Shown here: in pieces, positions 57,069-64,000 of the stretch
How positions within the stretch are numbered: the first letter of the stretch is position 1
Layout of the letters: each line of letters begins with the position of its first letter
DNA from: Gammaproteobacteria bacterium
GTDB taxonomy: Bacteria > Pseudomonadota > Gammaproteobacteria > UBA6429 > Thiohalophilaceae
Reading direction: 5' to 3'
Length of the DNA: 64,000 nt
Assembly (NCBI GenBank): GCA_026197095.1
Contig: JAPHTF010000012.1
Span: forward strand, 30,570 to 94,569
Position numbers and translations under genes: made by a program
The notes under the pieces: generated by a model
Database searches by the model: none
What the model was told of the DNA's origin: nothing
The model's input: only the letters and a program-made list of their open reading frames with translations

Positions 57069-57100
57069 AAAAACCCCGCTTGTAGTTAGGCGGGGTTTTT
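57069..57100. terminator. Terminator after BI-1 gene
   Basis: AAAAACCCCGC (57069-57079) and GCGGGGTTTTT (57090-57100) form an 11-base-pair stem with a 10-base loop, just past the BI-1 stop on the minus strand. Confidence 0.85.
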
Positions 57101-57120
57101 AATAAGTCGATTAAAATAAA

Positions 57121-57786
57121 TTAATCGTCGCCTCCTAGCGCACCCAACAGATGAAGCAATGCTGAGAAGAGGTTAAGAATTGATAAGAACAAGCTAGCAG
57201 TAGCCATGATGTAGTTCGTTTCTCCACCATGAATGATTGAGGATGTTTCATATAAAATGAAGCCACTCATAATCATAATAACAGCAGCGCTAACCGTCAG
57301 TGACAATGCTGGAATACCCAAAAAGATGTTCAGCAAAGATGCACCAATAATGACCAACATGCCGACCATTAAGAAGCCGCCCATGAAACTGAAGTCCTTA
57401 CGAGTAGTTAAAGCATAACCAGACAGACCAAGGAAAATAATACCTGTACCACCTAAGGCAGTCATAACAATGCTTGGGTTAACTGACAAATAGTAAGCCA
57501 CCATCGGGCCAATACCAAAACCAAGCAATCCCGTGATGGCAAAAATGACAGGAATACCTGAAGCAGAGTTAGCCGTACGCGGTAAAACAAACCACAACAT
57601 GACAATACCAACGATAGTTGCTACCAGCCCCATACCTTGAGATGCCTGCATGGATATGCTGAGATAAGCCATAAATGCGCTAAATATTAGCGTCATAGAC
57701 AGTAATTGATATGTGCTACGAATAACCTTATTGGTGGATAAAACCGACTCAATTGGGCGAGACGCAACAGACTGATTTCCTAACAT
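57121..57786 (-). CDS. Bax inhibitor-1 / YccA family membrane protein
   Basis: A 221-residue protein with seven predicted helices, of the BI-1/YccA/YbhL family; Asp residues near the end of the last helices (DD at the C-terminus) match the family. YccA of E. coli restrains FtsH. There is no obvious partner nearby. Starts MLGNQSVASRPIESVLSTNKV, the usual YccA-like opening. Confidence 0.92.
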   Translation of the reverse strand: MLGNQSVASRPIESVLSTNKVIRSTYQLLSMTLIFSAFMAYLSISMQASQGMGLVATIVGIVMLWFVLPRTANSASGIPVIFAITGLLGFGIGPMVAYYLSVNPSIVMTALGGTGIIFLGLSGYALTTRKDFSFMGGFLMVGMLVIIGASLLNIFLGIPALSLTVSAAVIMIMSGFILYETSSIIHGGETNYIMATASLFLSILNLFSALLHLLGALGGDD

Positions 57787-57974
57787 AGAGATATCCCTCT
57801 TAAAAATTTAAATTAATTCACATATGCGAATATGACATGAGCATACGCGATTAGTTCATAATATCAAGGCAATTGAATCGAATTTCAAGGGCATTAATCA
57901 CTAGAAATCTGATTAATCATGTTGTATGCTGCGCACCTTCAAATACAGGAGACTTTTCTGTTATTTTGAGAACC

Positions 57975-58066
<92 letters not shown>

Positions 58067-58073
58067 TATTGCT

Positions 58074-58103
58074 AAAGGCTGCCTATACGGGTGGCCTTTT
58101 TTT
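58074..58103 (+). terminator. Terminator after tRNA-Ser
   Basis: AAAGGCTGCC (58074-58083) and GGTGGCCTTT (58090-58099) pair with wobbles around TATACG, followed by a T-run. Confidence 0.85.
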
Positions 58104-58222
58104 ATGCCTGTTTTTATCCTTATTTAGACAATGATATTAGAGAATGACCACTGAAATGCTACACAAAACAGGGGATATGGGGTATTGTTTATAGATAATA
58201 TATAACCCCCGTTATTATAAAA

Positions 58223-58870
58223 ATGATAAAAATAATACTTGCTGATGATCACTGTTTAGTTCGGACTGGCCTAAGACGATTATTAGATGATGTGGACAAT
58301 TTTTCTGTTGTTGCTGAAGCTGAAAATGGTCACGATGCTATTTCGCACGCAAAAGAGCATAATCCCGATGTCGCTATTCTCGATATCAATATGCCAGAAC
58401 TTGATGGCATAAAAACGACAGAGTTTCTCCGTCGTGACTTTCCTGATTTAAAAATTATTATAATAAGTATGCACAGTGATGAACTTTTTCCACAGAGGCT
58501 GATTAAAGCTGGGGCAAATGCATACCTGACAAAAGATACCAGCATGAAAGAAATCACTCATGCAATTTATGAAGTTATGGAATCACGTAATTATATTTGC
58601 AGTGAAGTTGCTCATAAGCTGGCATTAGTGAACACAGGCTGTAAGACAGGCTCACCGTTCAAAACGCTTTCTAAACGTGAACTCGAAGTTTTGGCGTTAA
58701 TGATTAAAGGCCTGAAGGTTGCGGATATATCCGATAAACTTTGTTTAAGCCCAAAAACTGTAAGTACATATCGCTATCGTTTGTTTGGCAAGCTTTCGGT
58801 ACAGAATGATATTGAGTTAACAAAGCTTGCTATGCAACATGGTTTTATTGAAGAAACCCCACTTCCGTAG
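58223..58870 (+). CDS. uvrY: UvrY/GacA-like LuxR-type response regulator
   Basis: A 215-residue NarL-family regulator. Receiver with phospho-acceptor Asp54 in VAILDINMPELDG; C-terminal LuxR HTH SKRELEVLALMIKGLKVADISDKLCLSPKTVSTYRYRLFGKL. UvrY/GacA, driven by BarA/GacS, controls small RNAs CsrB/RsmZ and carbon flow. Encoded just before uvrC, as in gammaproteobacteria. No sensor kinase is nearby, as in E. coli. Confidence 0.95.
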   Translation: MIKIILADDHCLVRTGLRRLLDDVDNFSVVAEAENGHDAISHAKEHNPDVAILDINMPELDGIKTTEFLRRDFPDLKIIIISMHSDELFPQRLIKAGANAYLTKDTSMKEITHAIYEVMESRNYICSEVAHKLALVNTGCKTGSPFKTLSKRELEVLALMIKGLKVADISDKLCLSPKTVSTYRYRLFGKLSVQNDIELTKLAMQHGFIEETPLP

Positions 58871-58969
58871 TCTTAGCATTGCTGTCAATACACTACAATA
58901 ACCGAAGTGTTTAGCGGCTTCTATATTTAAAAATGCAATTTCAAAAATTGAAAAACTGCCAGGGCGTTA

Positions 58970-60832
58970 ATGTTTTCTATGCCAACCGCACCGACTGAAT
59001 TTGATGCAAAAGCTGCTTTACGAAATATACCCAATAAGCCGGGTGTTTATCGCATGCTCGATGAAAAGGCTTGTGTCATATATGTTGGTAAGGCAAAAAA
59101 TTTAAAAAAACGCGTCTCGAGTTACTTTTTAAAAAATGTCAGCAGTCCTAAAACACGTGTAATGGTGTCACACATTCTGGATATTGAAGTTACCGTAACA
59201 CATACAGAAAATGAAGCGCTGATACTTGAAAATAATTTAATTAAATCACTTAAACCTCGCTATAACGTTTTATTTAGAGATGATAAAAGCTATCCCTTTA
59301 TTTATCTTTCGAGCGAGCATGCTTTCCCTCGCTTAGGCGTTCATCGTGGAGCAAAAAAAAAGAAGGGGCGCTACTTTGGTCCTTACCCAAGCGCGGGCGC
59401 TGTGCGTGAAACATTAAATTTATTGCAGAAAATTTTCCCCGTACGTCAATGTGAAGATAGCTTCTATAGCAATCGATCACGTGCTTGTTTGCAACATCAA
59501 ATTAAACGCTGCACGGCGCCTTGTGTCGGTTTAATTTCAGAAGAAGAATATGCAGAAGATGTAAACCACGCGGTGATGTTTTTACAGGGAAAAAGTAATG
59601 ATGTTATTAATCAGCTTATTACAAAAATGGAGCACGCGTCAGAAAAGCTGAATTTCGAAAAAGCGGCTCATTTTCGCGATCAAATAGCTAATCTCCAGCG
59701 CATTCAGGAAAAACAATATATCGATAGTGAAGGGGGAGATCAGGATATTATCGCCACGGCATTAAAAAATGGTTTGGCATGTGTGCAGATATTTTCAATC
59801 AGAGGCGGGCGAAATCTGGGTAATAAAACGTTCTATCCACAAAATGCAAAAGACAGTGAAGCGGAGGAATTAATTAGTACCTTCATTGCACAATATTATT
59901 TGGGCGATGCTCAAAGTGATGGGCGTGAAATTCCTTCAGACATCATTATAAGTCATGAGATCGAAAACACAGAACTGATGGAACACGTTTTAAAAGATCA
60001 ATGTGATCATGTTGTGAAATTACAGTCAAAACCTCGTGGTCAACGCGCACGATGGTTGGATATGGCGATTCAAAATGTCAATCAGGCTTTACAAATTCGA
60101 TTAAACAGCCATGTGACAGTATTGCAACGATATGAAGCGCTGCAAACTGCCTTACAACTTGATGAAATGCCGACTCGTATGGAATGTTTTGATATTAGTC
60201 ATACTATGGGGGAGGCAACAGTCGCATCCTGTGTCGTCTTTGATGAAAAGGGGCCTTTAAAAGCGGATTATCGTCGTTTTAATATTGACGATATTACACC
60301 TGGTGATGATTACGCTGCCATGAAGCAGGCTTTAATGCGTCGATATAAACGCCTTAAGGAAGGTGAGGCCAAGTTACCCGATATACTTTTTATTGATGGT
60401 GGTAAGGGTCAGGTTAGTCAGGCTGAAGAAGTACTTGAAGAGTTACAAATTAATGATGTTTTACTGATTGGCGTCACTAAAGGTGAGGGAAGAAATCCTG
60501 ATTTGGACACACTTTACTTGTCGGCCTCCAAACGCAAGATTATACTACCGCCAGATTCTCCTGCATTGCATTTAACGCAACAAATTCGCGATGAGGCTCA
60601 TCGTTTTGCAATAAGTGGCCATCGCAATCGTCGTGCAAAAAAACGTAAAACATCTGTATTGGAAGGTATTCCTGGTTTAGGGCCTAAACGCAGACAGCAA
60701 TTACTCAAGCAATTTGGTGGTCTCCAGGAAGTAACACGTGCCGGGGTTGAAGATATTGCCCGAGTGCCCGGTATAAGTAAGCAACTCGCTAAAAAAATAT
60801 ATGATACATTTCATATGAATAATGAAAATTAA
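58970..60832 (+). CDS. uvrC: Excinuclease ABC subunit C
   Basis: A 620-residue repair nuclease that makes both incisions around a lesion bound by UvrAB. The GIY-YIG domain is at about 15-95 (PGVYRML, VIYVGKAKNLKKRV), the UVR (UvrB-binding) motif near 210-245, the RNase H-like domain with DISHTMGEATVASCVVF near 410-540, and HhH motifs at the end (GIPGLGPKRRQQLLKQFGG). An ATG at 58979 is an alternative start three codons later. Confidence 0.97.
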   Translation: MFSMPTAPTEFDAKAALRNIPNKPGVYRMLDEKACVIYVGKAKNLKKRVSSYFLKNVSSPKTRVMVSHILDIEVTVTHTENEALILENNLIKSLKPRYNVLFRDDKSYPFIYLSSEHAFPRLGVHRGAKKKKGRYFGPYPSAGAVRETLNLLQKIFPVRQCEDSFYSNRSRACLQHQIKRCTAPCVGLISEEEYAEDVNHAVMFLQGKSNDVINQLITKMEHASEKLNFEKAAHFRDQIANLQRIQEKQYIDSEGGDQDIIATALKNGLACVQIFSIRGGRNLGNKTFYPQNAKDSEAEELISTFIAQYYLGDAQSDGREIPSDIIISHEIENTELMEHVLKDQCDHVVKLQSKPRGQRARWLDMAIQNVNQALQIRLNSHVTVLQRYEALQTALQLDEMPTRMECFDISHTMGEATVASCVVFDEKGPLKADYRRFNIDDITPGDDYAAMKQALMRRYKRLKEGEAKLPDILFIDGGKGQVSQAEEVLEELQINDVLLIGVTKGEGRNPDLDTLYLSASKRKIILPPDSPALHLTQQIRDEAHRFAISGHRNRRAKKRKTSVLEGIPGLGPKRRQQLLKQFGGLQEVTRAGVEDIARVPGISKQLAKKIYDTFHMNNEN

Positions 60833-60863
60833 AACAAGAATTTAACTAAATGAACTTAAAAAA

Positions 60864-61427
60864 ATGAATTTAAACATCCCGAACATCCTGACTTTGTTTC
60901 GCATTGCACTCATTCCGGTACTCGTGATTGTTTTTTATTGGCCTGAATTTGAAAATCAACATATTGTCCTTGCAAGCATATTTTTTGTTGGGGGCATGAC
61001 AGACTGGTTTGATGGTTATTTAGCACGTGTACTTAATCAACAATCTGATTTTGGTGCTTTTCTGGATCCCGTTGCAGACAAGCTTTCGGTCAGTATCGCG
61101 CTTGTCCTTATTATAAGCGCCCATCCAGGTGCATTTGTTGCAATACCCGCAGCAATCATTATTGGTCGTGAAATAACTATTTCTGCTTTACGTGAGTGGA
61201 TGGCAAATATTGGTGATGTCACCAAAGTAAAAGTATCCATCATCGGCAAATTTAAAACAGCAGGGCAGTTATGGGCGATTGGATTTATGCTTTATGAACA
61301 GCCTATAGGTTGGTTCTCGCCACTTCAGTTTGGTTATTTATTACTCTATATATCAGCTGGATTAACACTTTGGTCAATGGTGACGTATTTAATTGCAGCA
61401 TGGCCAACCTTAAGTAAAGAAGGGTAA
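60864..61427 (+). CDS. pgsA: CDP-diacylglycerol-glycerol-3-phosphate 3-phosphatidyltransferase
   Basis: A 187-residue inner-membrane enzyme that makes phosphatidylglycerol phosphate. The CDP-alcohol phosphatidyltransferase motif is complete: DWFDGYLAR, then GAFLDPVADK. Four or more helices are predicted. It follows uvrC by 31 bases; the three tRNA genes that follow match the order in E. coli. Confidence 0.97.
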   Translation: MNLNIPNILTLFRIALIPVLVIVFYWPEFENQHIVLASIFFVGGMTDWFDGYLARVLNQQSDFGAFLDPVADKLSVSIALVLIISAHPGAFVAIPAAIIIGREITISALREWMANIGDVTKVKVSIIGKFKTAGQLWAIGFMLYEQPIGWFSPLQFGYLLLYISAGLTLWSMVTYLIAAWPTLSKEG

Positions 61428-61446
61428 AAAAGTCCACATAAACCTC

Positions 61447-61474
61447 TTGACAGTCAGGCTCGTATCTATAAAAT
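61447..61474 (+). promoter_or_regulatory. Promoter for tRNA-Gly
   Basis: TTGACA (61447-61452) and TAAAAT (61469-61474) with a 16-base spacer. The tRNA gene begins 13 bases after the -10 element. The -35 is a perfect match to the sigma-70 consensus. Confidence 0.8.
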
Positions 61475-61487
61475 ACCGGCCTTCGAA

Positions 61488-61563
<76 letters not shown>

Positions 61564-61572
61564 AATTTAAAG

Positions 61573-61599
61573 AAACCTCGGCAATTCCGGGGTTTTTTT
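61573..61599 (+). terminator. Terminator-like hairpin between tRNA-Gly and tRNA-Cys
   Basis: AAACCTCGG (61573-61581) and CCGGGGTTT (61587-61595) pair with one wobble, followed by T residues to 61599. It would separate tRNA-Gly from the next two tRNA genes, unless partial read-through occurs. Confidence 0.7.
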
Positions 61600-61636
61600 A
61601 TGTTGTTTTAGACGTATAATCTACAGCAACAAATTT

Positions 61637-61711
61637 GGCGAGGTAGCAGAAAGGCTATGCAAGTGATTGCAAATCACTCTTATGTCGGTTCGAATCCGAT
61701 CCTCGCCTCCA
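61637..61711 (+). tRNA. cysT: tRNA-Cys (anticodon GCA)
   Basis: A 75-base tRNA: acceptor GGCGAGG with CCTCGCC, anticodon stem around AGTGATTGCAAATCACT giving GCA, T-arm CGGTTCGAATCCG, encoded CCA. Confidence 0.97.
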
Positions 61712-61717
61712 CTTGTT

Positions 61718-61804
61718 GCCCAGGTGGCGAAATTGGTAGACGCAAGGGACTTAAAATCCCTCGGTAGCAATACCGTGCCGGTTCGATTCCGGCCCTGGGC
61801 ACCA
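61718..61804 (+). tRNA. leuZ: tRNA-Leu (anticodon TAA); element integration site
   Basis: An 87-base tRNA with a long variable arm: acceptor GCCCAGG with CCTGGGC, anticodon loop CTTAAAA giving TAA (reads UUA), encoded CCA. A tyrosine integrase gene starts 166 bases past its 3' end, so the 3' end of this gene is the probable attachment site. Confidence 0.97.
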
Positions 61805-61969
61805 TCTTTAAGTTTTAGGACATCCCAGAAAGTCCAAAACTTCCTGAAAAGCCGCATAAAACCTCACTTTTTTACTCCCTGTTAGTCCAAGTTACTCCAT
61901 TGACATCAAATAATATCGTTGGTATAAATGTTGGTATCTTCTCGATTCGATTCAGGAATGTACCAACAC
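61805..61969. other. Leader region between tRNA-Leu and integrase (probable attL flank)
   Basis: 165 bases without a clear gene. The tRNA-Leu 3' end at its left is the likely attL core, but no second copy is visible in the window because the far end of the element lies to the right of it. Confidence 0.4.
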
Positions 61970-63183
61970 ATGACTACAAAGAATCTTTCTGAAAAACTCT
62001 CTGCCGTACAAGTAAAGGGCGCTAAACCCACAGAGAAGACCTATAAGCTCTCTGATGGAAAAGGCCTTAACCTTGAGGTCCGTCCAAATGGCTCGAAGTA
62101 CTGGCGCTTATCCTACCGATACCAACAAAAGCAGAAAACGTTGGCGTTAGGGGTCTATCCAGTTGTGACGCTTTCAAAAGCGAGAGAATTAGCCTAAAAA
62201 CGAAACAGCTCCTTCACAACAACATTGATCCTGCTGTAGATAAACGCCGCCAAAATTTTGCATCTGCAGAACAGTCTTTTGAGTCAGTCGCTGAGAAATG
62301 GTTTAAAAAAGAATCTGGGCGTTGGAGTAAAGATCATGCCGACAAGGTTTGGAAATCGTTAGAAGTCGATGCCTTTCCAACCATTGGCACGATGCCCGTA
62401 AAAGATCTCGAAACGAGAGATGTGTTGATGGTGATTAAAAATATCGAGAGTAGGGATGCGCTTGATGTGGCGAGTCGTGTCAAACAACGAATACGCTCGG
62501 TACTGCGATATGCCGTACAAACAGGTATCCTAAAATATAACGTTGCAGATGGGCTCGAAGGCGTTATCAAAACACGAAAAGTTCAACACAGACAAGCTAT
62601 TAAGTTTGATGAGCTACCATCGTTCCTCAATGCCATTGATTCATATCGTGGTTACATCTTAACTCGCTATGCACTTCAGTTTATTGTTCATACTTTTGTA
62701 CGTCCAGGAGAGCTGCGTTCAGCTGAATGGAAAGACATTGATATGGAAAAAGGTATTTGGCGGATACCTGCGGAGAAAATGAAAATGAAAGAAGAACATA
62801 TTGTTCCGCTATCTAAACAAGTATTAAGTTTACTTGAATCAATTAAAGAGCTAACGGGTAACTTTGATTTAACTTTCCCTGGTAGTCATGATAGTAAAAA
62901 GCCCATGAGTGAAAATACGCTAACCTATGCGATAAGAAAAAGGCTTGGTTATGATGCAACTGCTCATGGTTTTAGAGCAACTGCGAGCACCATCCTAAAT
63001 GAATCAGGTTTTCGTGTAGATGTCATTGAGCGGCAATTAGCCCATGGTGAAAGAAATAAAGTTAGGGCAGCGTACAACCGATCTCAATATCTCGCTGAGC
63101 GGACTGAGATGATGCAATGGTATAGTGATTACCTTGAAAATATTAAAAATGGTGCTGATCTCATAAAAGTAAAATTGAATTGA
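61970..63183 (+). pseudogene. Phage-type tyrosine integrase with one-base frameshift
   Basis: An integrase of the P4/CP4-57 type. The first part (start ATG at 61970, though ATGs at 61928 and 61958 are in frame) is a DUF4102 arm-binding domain (SDGKGLNLEVRPNGSKYWRLSYRY) that ends at a TAA at 62195-62197. Reading then continues in the -1 frame from about 62190 (KTKQLLHNNIDPAVDK) through the core-binding domain and the catalytic domain to 63183. Catalytic residues in the second part are intact: Arg in RPGELRSAEW, HGFR, a late His in LAHGERN, and the Tyr in AAYNRSQ. One missing base at a 5-A run near 62196 explains the break. Confidence 0.85.
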
Positions 63184-63285
63184 ATTGAAATGTTGATTAA
63201 TCAGCTATTACGATTGGGTTTCAGTGGAAACTCCGCTAGAACAATTTTTTCTAAATAATTTTTATGTTAATGGATTGGGGTTAGG

Positions 63286-64000
63286 ATGCTCGAAATTACT
63301 GGTAAGGATATAAATGAACTAAATGACACTGACTTACGTTCACTAGTCGGTCTTCTTTGTGAAGCTGAATTAAGTGCAAATGGCTTAGCTACAGCGGGTG
63401 TTACATGGGGTGGACATCAAAATGCTAAGGATGGTGGTCTTGATGTAAGAGTCGCAGTTTCAAGAATTTCTTATACTGATGGATTTGTCCCAAAAGCTGC
63501 GACTGGTATTCAAGTAAAGAAACCAGATATGGCTCCCGCAGCGATACTTAATGAAATGCGTCCAAAAGGTAAGTTGAGGGAAGTTATTAAGGATCTAGCT
63601 GTTTCCAAAGGAGCCTACATAATTGTTAGTAGTACGGGGTCAACATCAGACTCTGCTCTTACTGATCGAAAAAAAGCAATGCGAGATGCTTTATCGGAGC
63701 TTGATAATGCATCTAACCTAACAGTTGATTTCTATGATCGTGAGCGTATAGCTGGCTGGGTTCGTAATTACCCATCTCTTGTTCTCTGGGTTAGAGAAAA
63801 AATTGGGAATCCTATTGAAGGATGGAGACCATATGGGAATTGGGCTAATTCCCCAAATGGGATTGAAGAGGAATATCTTCTTGATGGAGATGTTCGACTT
63901 CATAACGGAACAGAGCCAAGTTCAGATGGTATGGCAGCTGTTGATGGTATAAATAGTATTCGTAAAACTCTAAGTTGTCCAAGATCATCAGTACGACTAG
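63286..64000 (+). CDS. N-terminal PD-(D/E)XK-like nuclease domain of a probable defence NTPase (cut by window edge)
   Basis: The frame runs 238 codons from the ATG at 63286 to the window end with no stop. Residues 26-28 hold Glu in a helix, then GGHQNAKDGGLDVRV gives Asp53, and TGIQVKKP gives Gln76-Lys78: the E...D...QxK pattern of a restriction-endonuclease-like fold. Residues 100-170 look like a Rossmann-like tail of the same domain (KGAYIIVSSTGS; VDFYDRERIAGWV). The visible end (AAVDGINSIRKTLSCPRSSVRL) resembles the lead-in to a P-loop NTPase, as in Avs/STAND-like proteins. Function is inferred from fold and position in an integrated element. Confidence 0.7.
   Translation, partial: MLEITGKDINELNDTDLRSLVGLLCEAELSANGLATAGVTWGGHQNAKDGGLDVRVAVSRISYTDGFVPKAATGIQVKKPDMAPAAILNEMRPKGKLREVIKDLAVSKGAYIIVSSTGSTSDSALTDRKKAMRDALSELDNASNLTVDFYDRERIAGWVRNYPSLVLWVREKIGNPIEGWRPYGNWANSPNGIEEEYLLDGDVRLHNGTEPSSDGMAAVDGINSIRKTLSCPRSSVRL

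Overview
The window is about 64 kb of low-GC (roughly 40%, by eye) gammaproteobacterial chromosome. Several blocks follow enterobacterial-type gene order: clpS-clpA-infA with aat, then trxB, ftsK-lolA-rarA-serS; uvrY-uvrC-pgsA followed by tRNA-Gly, tRNA-Cys and tRNA-Leu; mnmA-hflD; rluE-nudJ. Pyruvate:ferredoxin oxidoreductase, an orphan cytochrome c/d1 protein, two small sulfur-carrier families (TusA and a DsrE2-like protein) and a truncated haemoglobin suggest a facultatively anaerobic, possibly sulfur-metabolising aquatic bacterium. I do not name a genus.

Left part (1-24.5 kb): the start of purB; two YbjQ-family proteins with an M48 metalloprotease; an HDAC-like deacetylase next to a Pat-type acetyl-CoA synthetase/GNAT fusion; the cytochrome c/d1 protein; a CpxRA-type two-component system divergent from a CpxP/Spy-like protein with three tandem CpxR-like boxes between them; cytochrome b561; a patatin; a dihydroorotate-dehydrogenase-like gene overlapping nifJ; acnA; a MarR regulator divergent from a DsrE2-like gene around a perfect palindrome; hflD; and mnmA with a repeat-encoded C-terminal tail.

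Middle (24.5-40.3 kb), the most interesting accessory part. First comes an OmpR-type two-component system, an eptA-like phosphoethanolamine transferase and a four-gene set: a TlpA-like thioredoxin, a tiny DUF4266 lipoprotein ending in a Gly/Cys tail, a DUF3570 outer-membrane barrel, and an ApbE flavin transferase. Three promoter regions here carry the same 11-bp-period repeat, which suggests one regulon. After DUF3530, nudJ and rluE comes a tightly spaced six-gene operon on the minus strand: nitroreductase, an unrecognised 422-residue His-rich protein, an acetolactate-synthase-like TPP enzyme, a class IV aminotransferase, a truncated haemoglobin and TusA. It is divergent from a TetR regulator, with palindromes and a CRP-like site between. 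It looks like an uncharacterised metabolic pathway.

Right part (40.4-64 kb): cold-shock protein, N-degron machinery (clpS, clpA, bpt, aat), infA, a PilZ protein, trxB, ald, ftsK, lolA, rarA, crcB with DUF190, serS, Bax-inhibitor-1 family protein, tRNA-Ser, uvrY, uvrC, pgsA and three tRNAs. An integrated element begins after tRNA-Leu. Its tyrosine integrase has a one-base frameshift, and the next gene, cut by the window edge, starts with a PD-(D/E)XK-like nuclease domain typical of anti-phage defence proteins.
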